Shown here one piece after another: positions 5,144 through 11,948 of a DNA stretch of 13,300 nt (its first letter is position 1; each line of letters begins with the position of its first letter). The notes below the pieces were generated by a model, which did no database searches, had not been told where the DNA came from, and saw only the letters and a list, made by a program, of their open reading frames with translations. Source of the stretch: Paludibacteraceae bacterium (GTDB lineage Bacteria > Bacteroidota > Bacteroidia > Bacteroidales > Paludibacteraceae); NCBI GenBank assembly GCA_017542915.1, contig JAFXWI010000030.1, positions 1-13,300 of the forward strand. The letters run 5' to 3'. A program made the translations under genes and the position numbers.

Positions 5144-6488
5144 ACTTTTTCGCAGCAGCGGCACGTTCGCGAAGGATCGCACCTACTTTCGCTTTTGCGG
5201 GACGGATGCCGTCGAGCAGACGACGATGAGCAGGGCAGGTAAAGACGCAGCATCCGCAGTCGATACAATCCATCACATCGTGCTTCTCGCACTCTTCCCA
5301 CATCTCCAACTGGCTCAAACGCTGGAGCAAGAACGGCTCCAGACCCATCGGACATGCCTGAACACACTTACCGCAACGGATACAGTTGTCTTCCTCGGGA
5401 CGGATGCTCTCAGCCTCAGGCAGGAAGAGCAGACCGCTCAGACGTTTGTTAGCGGGCATCTCCTCGATATGATCCATCGCGCGACCCATCATCGGACCAC
5501 CGCCGATGATCTTACCCGTGTCAACAGGTACACCACCTGCCAAAGCAATCACTTGCTCGATCGGCGTACCGAAACGAACGGAGTAGTTACCCGGTTTGGA
5601 TACGCTCTTACCCGTTACGGTCATCACACGACTGATGAGCGGTTTATTTTTCTGTACTGCCTCATATACGGCATAGATGGTAGCTACGTTGTCCACTACG
5701 GCACCCACCTCGATAGGCAGTGCACCGCTCGGTACCTGACGACCGATACATGCGTCGATGAGCTGTTTCTCACCACCCTGCGGATAACGCAACTTCAGCG
5801 GCATAACCTCAATACCTAATTTGCTTTGCGCTAGTTTGGTCATGTGCTCGATCGCATCTTTTTTGTTGTTCTCAATACCGATGATAGCACGCTCAACACC
5901 TAACGCTTTCTTGAGGATCTCGATACCTACGATGATCTCCTCACCGTGCTCTAACATCAACTGATGGTCGCAAGTTAAGTATGGCTCGCACTCTACGCCG
6001 TTGACGATGAGCACTTCCGCTTTCTTACCCGGAGGCGGCAGCAGTTTGACGTGGGTCGGGAAACATGCACCACCCAGACCTACGATACCGGCTGCAGCCA
6101 CTTTGTCAATGATAGCCTTCGGCTCCAAGGTGCAGGAACGGATGATCTCCGGTGTACGGTCGATCTCCGGCAACCACTCGTCACCTTCTACATCAATGAA
6201 GATGGCTTGTCCCGGAGCACCCCACGCATCTTTCCAATCACCGATCTTAGCGACAATACCGCTCACCGGCGAACAGATATTCGCACTCACGAATCCGCCT
6301 GCTTTAGCAAGCAGTTCGCCTACTTTTACTTTGTCTCCTGCATTCACTACAGCCTGAGCCGGTGCACCGATATGCTGTACAAGCGGAATAATCGCCTGTT
6401 TGGGCAGTGGGCACTCTGTGATAGGCTGATGAGCAGAGAATTGTTTGTTGTCATGCGGATGAACTCCGCCTATCTTAAATGTTCTCAT
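5142..6488 (-). CDS. rnfC: Rnf complex subunit C, NADH/ferredoxin-linked Fe-S subunit
   Basis: RnfC is the peripheral cytoplasmic subunit that reacts with NAD(H), binding FMN and two [4Fe-4S] clusters. The 448-residue protein begins MRTFKIGGVHPHDNK and has a biotinyl-lipoyl-like N-terminal fold, the nucleotide/FMN region GIVGLGGACFPTHVKLLPP (about 135-153; many homologues have Gly or Thr at the Cys), NGVECEPYLTCDH, and the SLBB region near residues 310-345. The cluster motifs are C369-IRCGKCVQA-CP and C408-IDCGCCVFT-CP, each CxxCxxCxxxC(P). The Ala/Lys-rich tail is short compared with long-tailed gammaproteobacterial RnfC. It lies 54 nt from rnfB, a gap that holds a hairpin. Confidence 0.96.
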   Translation of the reverse strand: MRTFKIGGVHPHDNKQFSAHQPITECPLPKQAIIPLVQHIGAPAQAVVNAGDKVKVGELLAKAGGFVSANICSPVSGIVAKIGDWKDAWGAPGQAIFIDVEGDEWLPEIDRTPEIIRSCTLEPKAIIDKVAAAGIVGLGGACFPTHVKLLPPPGKKAEVLIVNGVECEPYLTCDHQLMLEHGEEIIVGIEILKKALGVERAIIGIENNKKDAIEHMTKLAQSKLGIEVMPLKLRYPQGGEKQLIDACIGRQVPSGALPIEVGAVVDNVATIYAVYEAVQKNKPLISRVMTVTGKSVSKPGNYSVRFGTPIEQVIALAGGVPVDTGKIIGGGPMMGRAMDHIEEMPANKRLSGLLFLPEAESIRPEEDNCIRCGKCVQACPMGLEPFLLQRLSQLEMWEECEKHDVMDCIDCGCCVFTCPAHRRLLDGIRPAKAKVGAILRERAAAAKK

Positions 6489-6504
6489 AAGCTAACTAAT
6501 TAAC

Positions 6505-6547
6505 GTTTTTCGTAGAAAAACCATTTTAACTCTTTAACTCGTTTAAC
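6505..6547 (-). repeat. GTTAAA repeats and hairpin in the rnfB-rnfC spacer
   Basis: On the minus strand GTTAAAN occurs at 6547-6541, 6538-6532 and 6530-6524, the first unit supplying the rnfB stop codon TAA. It is followed by GTTTTTC-TAC-GAAAAAC (6521-6505), a perfect 7-bp stem with a 3-nt loop. This differs from the AAATNNN arrays in unit and spacing (9 and 8 nt). The hairpin could mark an mRNA processing point or modulate expression of rnfC and later genes. Confidence 0.6.
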
Positions 6548-6956
6548 GTCTTCCAAGCGCAAGCGGGAATACCGCTCTCGGCGTAGCCAATGCTTTGATC
6601 TTGGCAGCGATAGCCGGGTCAAAGCCCTTCTTCTCGCCGTCGGCAGGCTGTCCGCTGACATCTGCTGCCTCATCCGCCGCAGGGCTCAGGATCTTCTTTA
6701 CCTCGTCCATAGTAGGATCGCCTCCCACAGGACACGCTAAACCGTCTGTACTACCGGCCTTGACGCACGCTTCTGCGAAGTTACGACATCCGGCAAATCC
6801 GCATCCACCGCAGTTGGCGCCGGGTAATACGGCTGCCACTAAATCAATGCGCGGATCCTCCTCTACTTTGAAGAACTGGCTCACGAAATAGAGCAGAATA
6901 GCTGCTACTAACGCCGTGACACCCAGCACTCCCATAGAAATCAGAATTAGATTCAT
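6543..6956 (-). CDS. rnfB: Rnf complex subunit B, short form lacking the ferredoxin-like domains
   Basis: RnfB normally takes electrons from ferredoxin. It has an N-terminal membrane anchor, a four-Cys [4Fe-4S] domain, and then one or more ferredoxin-like 2x[4Fe-4S] domains. The anchor (about residues 4-26) and the Fe-S domain are present here: PGANCGGCGFAGCRNF (45-60), ending in ACPVGG. From about residue 85 the sequence becomes a linker, SPAADEAADVSGQPADG, then GFDPAIAAKIKALAT and the tail PRAVFPLALGRR, where it stops at 137 residues. E. coli RnfB is about 190 residues and Bacteroides forms are nearly 300. No further CxxCxxC motif exists before rnfC, only 54 nt away. The stop codon lies in a GTTAAA repeat. 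Either this lineage uses a short RnfB with a separate ferredoxin, or the 3' end was lost. Confidence 0.9.
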   Translation of the reverse strand: MNLILISMGVLGVTALVAAILLYFVSQFFKVEEDPRIDLVAAVLPGANCGGCGFAGCRNFAEACVKAGSTDGLACPVGGDPTMDEVKKILSPAADEAADVSGQPADGEKKGFDPAIAAKIKALATPRAVFPLALGRR

Positions 6957-6959
6957 GAT

Positions 6960-7001
6960 GGTTGTTTAATTTTTGATGTTTGTTATTAATAATTTGTTAT
7001 T
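6960..7001 (-). repeat. Heptamer array in the rseC-rnfB spacer
   Basis: Read on the minus strand, 42 nt divide into six heptamers that begin with AA, with AATAACA repeated at a 14-nt period (7001-6995 and 6987-6981). The array ends 3 nt (ATC) before the rnfB ATG at 6956. The units are looser than the AAATNNN arrays but share length, A-richness and placement. Confidence 0.6.
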
Positions 7002-7013
7002 TTATAAGTCGTT

Positions 7014-7427
7014 TTACCTTTTCCTTGCGGTAAAAGAGAACTGCTTCTGCAAACGATGCTTGAACACACTCAGCCCGATGTAATAGAGCGCAATGCCGCA
7101 GAGCGAGAGAGTTCCGACTACCGCCTCGCTGAGCGTGGTGGTCAGATCCAAAACCGCTATCACCGTCAGCATGACGAAAAACGGCAGTATATACGCTAAC
7201 AACACCGCTCTCCATGCTAACCGCTCACGTACCTCCACTTCGACTTGGTCTCCGGGCTGCATCGGCTCTAACATGATAGCGTCCAACTCCTTCTCCTGAC
7301 TCTCGGAAGACATGCACATATTACGTGCTTTGCAAGCCGAGCAGGCACTCGTCTGCACGATCGTCACGTGGGCGATCTCATCGCTCACGCTCGTCACAAT
7401 TCCTGTATGTCTGATCAATTCGTCCAT
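7014..7427 (-). CDS. rseC: RseC/MucC family protein (SoxR-reducing system / Rnf-associated)
   Basis: The 137-residue product starts MDELIRHTGI. I choose ATG 7427, not the frame's earlier Met at 7460, because homologues begin here and the -7 promoter box at 7445-7438 lies just upstream of it. An N-terminal beta domain holds the Cys cluster C29-SAC32 and C38 in QTSACSACKARNMC, followed by two membrane helices (about 68-90 and 95-117) and a basic tail. In E. coli RseC works with the Rsx (Rnf-like) complex to reduce SoxR and also modulates sigma-E. In Bacteroidetes the gene commonly precedes rnfB, where it probably helps assemble or supply electrons to Rnf. That role is inference from context. 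It is the first gene of the operon. Confidence 0.9.
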   Translation of the reverse strand: MDELIRHTGIVTSVSDEIAHVTIVQTSACSACKARNMCMSSESQEKELDAIMLEPMQPGDQVEVEVRERLAWRAVLLAYILPFFVMLTVIAVLDLTTTLSEAVVGTLSLCGIALYYIGLSVFKHRLQKQFSFTARKR

Positions 7428-7437
7428 AAAAAGCGCA

Positions 7438-7468
7438 CAAAGGTACAAAAACTTTTTCATATACGCAA
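7438..7468 (-). promoter_or_regulatory. Promoter of the rseC-rnfBCDGEA operon
   Basis: On the minus strand, TTG (7468-7466), a 20-nt spacer and TACCTTTG (7445-7438) match the Bacteroidetes promoter consensus and have the same spacing as the stress-operon promoter. Only 10 nt (TGCGCTTTTT) separate the -7 box from the rseC ATG at 7427, so the mRNA would be almost leaderless if transcription starts at the usual distance. Confidence 0.75.
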
Positions 7469-7509
7469 GTGCGCGCGCATTTTATTTTATAAAAAGTGTC
7501 ATTTTCTGT

Positions 7510-7525
7510 AAAAAAGCGCTTTTTT
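7510..7525. promoter_or_regulatory. Perfect 16-bp palindrome between rseC and ftsK
   Basis: Six A, then GCGC, then six T form a perfect palindrome about 40 bp upstream of the rseC -33 element and about 36 bp upstream of the ftsK -7 box. It may bind a dimeric regulator of the divergent pair or act as a weak bidirectional terminator. The rest of 7428-7634 is AT-rich DNA holding the two promoters and the ftsK repeat array. Confidence 0.4.
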
Positions 7526-7560
7526 CTTCGTTTCTATTTTTTATTTTCAAATATTTTGAG

Positions 7561-7568
7561 TAATTTTG
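7561..7568 (+). promoter_or_regulatory. Probable -7 box of the ftsK promoter
   Basis: TAATTTTG fits the Bacteroidetes -7 consensus TAnnTTTG and is followed by TGCGCT, the same bases as after the rseC box. The -33 position holds only a T run, so the match is partial. The predicted leader to ATG 7635 is about 60 nt and contains the heptamer array. Confidence 0.45.
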
Positions 7569-7602
7569 TGCGCTATTTGGTGTATTGTACGTAGAAATAC
7601 CC

Positions 7603-7631
7603 AAATGGTAAATGACCAAATGGTAAATGTT
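7603..7631 (+). repeat. AAATNNN heptamer array in the ftsK leader
   Basis: AAATGGT and AAATGAC (7603-7616), one extra C, then AAATGGT and AAATGTT (7618-7631), followed by TTT and the ATG at 7635. The build (two units, one extra base, two units, three bases, ATG) is the same as before sdhA. Two ATGs inside the array (7605 and 7620) are in frame with ftsK. Confidence 0.8.
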
Positions 7632-7634
7632 TTT

Positions 7635-10250
7635 ATGCCAAGAACATCGAATAAAAATACAACTATCGCAGCTGACCGTCCGGCGGAGAGAGCTATCCGC
7701 GTAGAGAAGACTAACTGGTGGGAGGCGGTTCAGCAATTCATTCAGGATCGCCGTACGCGGATGATCCTCGGCGTGCTGCTTTTGACCTTTGCGGTCATCG
7801 CCTTGCTCGCCTATATCAGTTTCCTTTTTACCGGCACGTATGATCAATCGGTATTGGCGATGGATCATGCGGATCGTTTGGCAAACCGCGAGACGGTGCG
7901 CAATCTGCTCGGTCTCCCGGGTGCCCATTTGGCGCAGTTCATGATTGACGGCAGTTTCGGTTTTGTGAGCATTCTGCTGGTCTTCATGATCACGATCTAT
8001 GCGCTTCGTCTGATGCATGTGCTCAAGGATATCCATGCCGTCAAACTCTTCTGCGGCGGCTCTTTCTGGGTGTTGTGGGGTGCTATCGTGCTTGGTTTTG
8101 CGCAACAGATGATTCATCTGGGTGTCTTCCGTTGGGGCGGTAAGTTCGGCTCATGGGCTGCCGAGTGGCTCTCCAGCTATGTGGCTACGACGGGTACGTT
8201 ATTGCTTCTCTTTGCGGCGTTGGTGATCTTCCTGATTGTGACCGACCCGCGTTTCGTCGATCATTGCAAGGCTTTCGGCGAATGGTGCAAAAATTTGTTT
8301 ACTAGGAAACCTGGGATTCCTAGCGATTCTAGCGATTCTAGTGAATCTAGTGAATCTAGTGAATCTAGTGAATCTAGTGAACCTGGCTCAGAGATCACCA
8401 TTGACCTCCCCGTGACGGAAGAGGAACCGCAACCGGAGCCGGAGATAGAACTGAAGCCGGAGACCCCGGATAATGAAGTGACCTTCACCATCGAGCAGAT
8501 CCAAGAGGAGCCGGAGGCACCGGAGGAAGAACCGCTGCCGGATGATGGAGGACCGATGGACGGTACGCTGAGCGATCTGATGGAGAAAGAAGCGCAGCAG
8601 GAGGCTACTGACGAGAAGGATGACCAGCTGGAGATTCAGGACGTCAAGGAAGACGAACTCTATACCAAAGATCCCGATAAACTCTTGGAGAAACTCGGTC
8701 CGTACGATCCGCGTAAGGACTTGGAGTTCTTTAAGTTCCCGCCGCTGAACCTGCTCAAGGTGTATGACAACGAGGCGGCACCGGTGATCAACGAAGACGA
8801 ACAGCGTGCTAACGGTGCGCGTATCGTCACTACGCTTCGGAACTACGGCATCGAGATCGAGTCCATCAAAGCGACCGTCGGACCGACCGTCACGCTCTAT
8901 GAGATCGTACCGAAAGCCGGTATCCGTGTGGCGAAGATCCAAGCGCTGGAGAACGATATCATGATGTCCCTTTCAGCCACCGGTATTCGTATCATCGCAC
9001 CTATGCCCGGCAAGGGAACGATCGGTATTGAGGTGCCGAACGAGAAGCCGCAGACCGTCTCTATGCACTCGGTCATCGCGTCCAAACGCTTCCAAGACGA
9101 GCAGAAAATGAAACTGCCGATCGCTTACGGACGTACGATCACCAACGAGGTCTTTATGTTCGACCTCGCCAAAACGCCTCACTTGCTCGTTGCCGGTGCT
9201 ACCGGAACGGGTAAATCCGTGGCTATCAATGCGATCATCACTTCGCTCCTCTATAAGAAACACCCTGCCGAGTTGAAACTCGTCATGGTGGATCCGAAGA
9301 TGGTGGAGTTCGCGCCCTATAAACCGCTTATCAAACATTACTTGGCAGCTATGCCGGATACCGATCCCGAGCAGATTGTCATCACCGAGTGTGACCGTGT
9401 CATCAACACCCTCAACTCGCTGGTCATCGAGATGGAGAACCGCTATAAGCTGCTCATGGATGCCGGAGTGCGTAACTTGGAGGACTATAACGACAAGTTC
9501 GTTCGTCGTCGTCTCAACCCGAATAAGTTAGTGGCGGACAGCCTGCATCACCGGTATCTGCCTTATATCGTCATCATCATCGACGAGTACGGCGATTTCA
9601 TCATGCAGGCAGGCAAACAGGTGGAGACGCCTATTGCGCGTATCACCCAAAAAGCGCGTGCGGTCGGAATGCACATGATCTTGGCTACCCAGCGTCCGTC
9701 GGTGAACATCGTCACCGGTGTCATCAAAGCGAATATCCCGACCCGTATCGCCTTGCGTACGCAGTCTGTTATTGACTCGCGTACTGTCCTCGATGCCAAG
9801 GGCGCCGAGCAACTCATCGGACGCGGTGACTCGCTCTATGCCGGAAACGCTTCCGTCACACGTATCCAGTGTGCGTTTGTGGATACACCCGAGGTGGATG
9901 CTATCGTCGAGCATATATCTAAACAGCAGCGTTATACCGAGCCGTACCAATTACCTGAATATGTAGGCGAAGGTGGTGAAGGCGAGGCATTGGCACCGGG
10001 CTCTGTGGATATGAAACGTCTGGATCCGATGTTCGCCGATGTAGCACGCTATGTAGTTACCAAACAGGAGGGTTCGACCTCTCGTCTGCAACGTGCGTTC
10101 GAGATCGGCTATAACCGTGCCGGTAAACTCTCCGACCAACTCGAAGCCGCCGGTATCGTTGGACCGAACAAAGGACCGAAGGGACGAGACGTCCTCATCC
10201 AAGATCTCAGCCAGCTCGACCAACTGTTGGAAGAACTGGGCGTTAAGTAG
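7635..10250 (+). CDS. ftsK: DNA translocase FtsK
   Basis: FtsK is the septum-anchored hexameric motor that pumps DNA during division and coordinates chromosome dimer resolution. I choose ATG 7635 (MPRTSNKN, 871 residues) because it follows the leader repeat; in-frame ATGs at 7605 and 7620 and a TTG at 7566 lie upstream. Four membrane helices lie at about 43-65, 107-128, 140-161 and 184-204. An acidic linker (about 228-380) includes a 21-residue Ser/Asp/Glu array at 230-250. The motor follows, with Walker A GATGTGKS at 521-528 and Walker B IIIDEYGD with Asp650-Glu651. ATQRPSVNIVTG and the LIGRGDSLY segment are diagnostic. The C-terminal gamma winged helix, SRLQRAFEIGYNRAGKLSDQ onward, binds the polarity sequences. 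The next gene is a LolA-like carrier, a common Bacteroidetes arrangement. Confidence 0.97.
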   Translation: MPRTSNKNTTIAADRPAERAIRVEKTNWWEAVQQFIQDRRTRMILGVLLLTFAVIALLAYISFLFTGTYDQSVLAMDHADRLANRETVRNLLGLPGAHLAQFMIDGSFGFVSILLVFMITIYALRLMHVLKDIHAVKLFCGGSFWVLWGAIVLGFAQQMIHLGVFRWGGKFGSWAAEWLSSYVATTGTLLLLFAALVIFLIVTDPRFVDHCKAFGEWCKNLFTRKPGIPSDSSDSSESSESSESSESSEPGSEITIDLPVTEEEPQPEPEIELKPETPDNEVTFTIEQIQEEPEAPEEEPLPDDGGPMDGTLSDLMEKEAQQEATDEKDDQLEIQDVKEDELYTKDPDKLLEKLGPYDPRKDLEFFKFPPLNLLKVYDNEAAPVINEDEQRANGARIVTTLRNYGIEIESIKATVGPTVTLYEIVPKAGIRVAKIQALENDIMMSLSATGIRIIAPMPGKGTIGIEVPNEKPQTVSMHSVIASKRFQDEQKMKLPIAYGRTITNEVFMFDLAKTPHLLVAGATGTGKSVAINAIITSLLYKKHPAELKLVMVDPKMVEFAPYKPLIKHYLAAMPDTDPEQIVITECDRVINTLNSLVIEMENRYKLLMDAGVRNLEDYNDKFVRRRLNPNKLVADSLHHRYLPYIVIIIDEYGDFIMQAGKQVETPIARITQKARAVGMHMILATQRPSVNIVTGVIKANIPTRIALRTQSVIDSRTVLDAKGAEQLIGRGDSLYAGNASVTRIQCAFVDTPEVDAIVEHISKQQRYTEPYQLPEYVGEGGEGEALAPGSVDMKRLDPMFADVARYVVTKQEGSTSRLQRAFEIGYNRAGKLSDQLEAAGIVGPNKGPKGRDVLIQDLSQLDQLLEELGVK
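8322..8384 (+). repeat. Seven 9-bp in-frame repeats in the ftsK linker
   Basis: Two units AGCGATTCT, four units AGTGAATCT and a last variant AGTGAACCT run without interruption. Each codes for Ser-Asp/Glu-Ser (the last Ser-Glu-Pro), and each junction with the preceding T makes CTAG. The array lies just after the last membrane helix. Identical units imply recent expansion, and copy number probably varies between strains without breaking the frame. Confidence 0.9.
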
Positions 10251-10310
10251 CCAAATCAGACTGGCGAGACACTAACGAGAGAGAATCGAACTGAGAGTAT
10301 TACGAGGGAA

Positions 10311-10317
10311 AAAGGAG
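10311..10317 (+). promoter_or_regulatory. Shine-Dalgarno-like site before the lolA-like gene
   Basis: AAAGGAG lies 9 nt before ATG 10327. This is the only clear Shine-Dalgarno match in front of a gene here, where other starts rely on A/T-rich leaders. It also favours ATG 10327 over the out-of-frame ATG at 10322. Confidence 0.5.
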
Positions 10318-10326
10318 TTAAATGCT

Positions 10327-10884
10327 ATGAAACTAATGCTAATCATACTAACCATCCTTTCGTCTTTCCTGACGAACTTGGAGACGAAGACCTTGCAGTC
10401 GGCCTTTACCGTCACGGTAGCCGAAGAGGTCAATGCGCCGATGAATTTCCTCGGTGAGATCATCATGCAGGGCGATAAGTTCCGCTTGACGATGATGGCA
10501 ATCGAGGCGGCGTATGACGGTAAGACGATGTATATGTACAATCCCGATGTGGATGAACTGACGCTCTCGAACCCTGACGAACAGGAACTGCTGCAAGCGA
10601 ACCCCTTCCTGTACGCAAAAGCACTCGTTGATGTGTGTAACATCGTGGAGAAAGCCAGCGGAGATAACACCCTTATTACGCTGACCCCGAAAGATCAGTC
10701 GATCGGCATCAACCGTTTTGTGCTCAAACTGCGCACGGCGGATCTTATGCCGCTCTCTATTGAACTGAAAGAGGGCAAAAAAATGACGACGCTCAAACTC
10801 AAAGAGCCGAAGTTCGTTTCTGCCTCGCAGAAATGGGAGATCACTCCCGATAAGAATACGTATATCAACGATTTGAGAATATAA
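10327..10884 (+). CDS. lolA: LolA-like outer-membrane lipoprotein carrier protein
   Basis: LolA shuttles lipoproteins through the periplasm to the outer membrane. The 185-residue protein starts with a signal peptide (MKLMLIILTILSSFLT) and continues with the half-barrel strand pattern of the family: TLQSAFTVTVAEE, MNFLGEIIMQGDKFRLTM (about 39-56), YDGKTMYMYNPDVDELTL (about 63-80), then NRFVLKLRTADLMPLSIELK and the final KWEITPDKNTYINDLRI. Family identity is weak in sequence, as usual in Bacteroidetes, but the strand layout, the signal peptide and the position directly after ftsK support it. A G-FRL-type strand (GDKFRL) replaces the common G-x-F-x-x-x-R-P motif. The gap to ftsK is 76 nt and it is likely in the same operon. 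Confidence 0.8.
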   Translation: MKLMLIILTILSSFLTNLETKTLQSAFTVTVAEEVNAPMNFLGEIIMQGDKFRLTMMAIEAAYDGKTMYMYNPDVDELTLSNPDEQELLQANPFLYAKALVDVCNIVEKASGDNTLITLTPKDQSIGINRFVLKLRTADLMPLSIELKEGKKMTTLKLKEPKFVSASQKWEITPDKNTYINDLRI

Positions 10885-10887
10885 TTT

Positions 10888-10915
10888 TTAATTCTTAATT
10901 TTTAATTTTAAATTA
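10888..10915 (+). repeat. Heptamer array directly before trxB
   Basis: Three TTAATTN units (10888-10908) and a degenerate TAAATTA end exactly at the trxB ATG (10916). The array begins just after the lolA-like stop codon (10882-10884), so the whole spacer is repeat. The unit is T-rich rather than AAATNNN but has the same length and placement. Confidence 0.7.
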
Positions 10916-11893
10916 ATGAAAGTTAAGTGTCTTATCATCGGTTCCGGACCGGCAGGTTATACGGCAGCTATTTATGCGAGCCGTGCTAACTTGGCGCCGG
11001 TACTCATCGAAGGTCCGCAACTTGGCGGACAGCTTACGACCACTACCGAGGTGGAGAATTTCCCGGGTTATCCCGATGGTGTTGAACCCTTCACGATGAT
11101 GGATGATATGCGTCGTCAAGCCGAGCGCTTCGGTACGACCTTTATCTCCGGCATCGTGACGAAAGTGGAGTTTAGTCTAACAGGCGAAGCCGGTCACCCA
11201 CACAAAGTGTGGGTCGAAGACACAGACTTGTACGAAGCCGACGCAGTCATCATCGCCACCGGTGCTTCCGCTAAATACCTTGGTATAGAGTCCGAACGTA
11301 CCTACAAAGGTCGTGGTGTCAGTGCGTGTGCTACCTGTGACGGTTTCTTCTATCGCAAGAAGACCGTTGCTGTGGTGGGCGGAGGAGATACCGCGTGCGA
11401 GGAAGCCAACTACCTTGCCGGACTCTGCGAGAAAGTATATATGATCGTGCGCAAGCCTTTCCTGCGTGCCTCTCAGATCATGCAGCAGCGTGTGCTCAAT
11501 AACCCGAAGATCGAGGTGCTCTTTGAGCATAACACCCTCCAACTGACGGGTGAAGGCAAAGTGCAGGGAGCAGACCTCATCTACCGCAAAGGCGAACCCG
11601 ATGAAGCCCTCAAGCATATAGACATCGATGGTTTCTTCCTTGCTATCGGTCATCATCCGAATACCGACTTGTTCAAGGACTTCATCGCCCGCGATGCCGA
11701 AGGCTACATCATTACCGAAGGACACAGCACACAGTGCTATAAATGTCAAATGTCAAATCTCAAATGTCAAATCCTCCCCGGAGTCTTCGCTGCCGGTGAC
11801 TGTGCGGATCCCTATTTCCGTCAGGCGATAGTAGCTGCCGGTTCCGGTGCTAAAGCCGCTATCGAAGCAGACAAATATATCAAGAGCTTATAG
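10916..11893 (+). CDS. trxB: Thioredoxin reductase
   Basis: TrxB uses NADPH through FAD and a redox disulfide to reduce thioredoxin. The 325-residue sequence has the FAD motif GSGPAGYTAAIYASR (9-23), the redox-active C138-A-T-C141 in ACATCDG, the NADPH motif GGGDTA (155-160) and the C-terminal FAD motif GVFAAGD (289-295). Length is slightly above the usual 310-320. The excess is an 11-residue insertion at about residues 276-286 (KCQMSNLKCQI), placed just before the FAD motif, where homologues run from a Thr directly to PGVFAAGD. The insertion is coded by an AAATNNN heptamer array and adds two Cys. The fold could accept it as a surface loop, so the enzyme may still be active. It lies between the LolA-like gene and sdhC. 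Confidence 0.95.
   Translation: MKVKCLIIGSGPAGYTAAIYASRANLAPVLIEGPQLGGQLTTTTEVENFPGYPDGVEPFTMMDDMRRQAERFGTTFISGIVTKVEFSLTGEAGHPHKVWVEDTDLYEADAVIIATGASAKYLGIESERTYKGRGVSACATCDGFFYRKKTVAVVGGGDTACEEANYLAGLCEKVYMIVRKPFLRASQIMQQRVLNNPKIEVLFEHNTLQLTGEGKVQGADLIYRKGEPDEALKHIDIDGFFLAIGHHPNTDLFKDFIARDAEGYIITEGHSTQCYKCQMSNLKCQILPGVFAAGDCADPYFRQAIVAAGSGAKAAIEADKYIKSL
11741..11773 (+). repeat. AAATNNN heptamer array inside trxB
   Basis: Four complete heptamers, AAATGTC, AAATGTC, AAATCTC and AAATGTC, are followed by AAATC, 33 nt in all. Because 33 is a multiple of 3, the trxB frame is kept. The 18 nt at 11755-11772 are identical to the rnfC-rnfD spacer on the other strand. It encodes the insertion at residues 276-286. 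Confidence 0.9.
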
Positions 11894-11912
11894 CAAACAA
11901 AAATTAATCAAT

Positions 11913-11940
11913 AAACATTAAACATTCAACATTAAACATT
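11913..11940 (+). repeat. Heptamer array before sdhC
   Basis: Three copies of AAACATT and one CAACATT lie in perfect 7-bp register (11913-11940), followed by 8 nt and the ATG at 11949. It fills about half of the trxB-sdhC spacer. There is no Shine-Dalgarno and no clear promoter box. Confidence 0.85.
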
Positions 11941-11948
11941 AAAAATCT

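Noticed and set aside
5226..5819. 197-residue plus-strand frame
   Set aside because: It is the antisense shadow of the rnfC Fe-S region, with a composition typical of such shadows.
6500..6580. A frameshift that would restore the missing RnfB domains
   Set aside because: The -1 frame stays open only about 16 codons past the annotated stop (ending KWFFYEKR), and no frame before rnfC has ferredoxin Cys motifs.
7482..8117. 211-residue minus-strand frame
   Set aside because: It is antisense to the ftsK membrane domain and crosses the ftsK promoter, and has no family features.
8322..8384. Ser/Glu array in ftsK as a sign of a misassembled or broken gene
   Set aside because: The array is in frame, lies in the naturally variable linker, and the motor and gamma domains downstream are intact.
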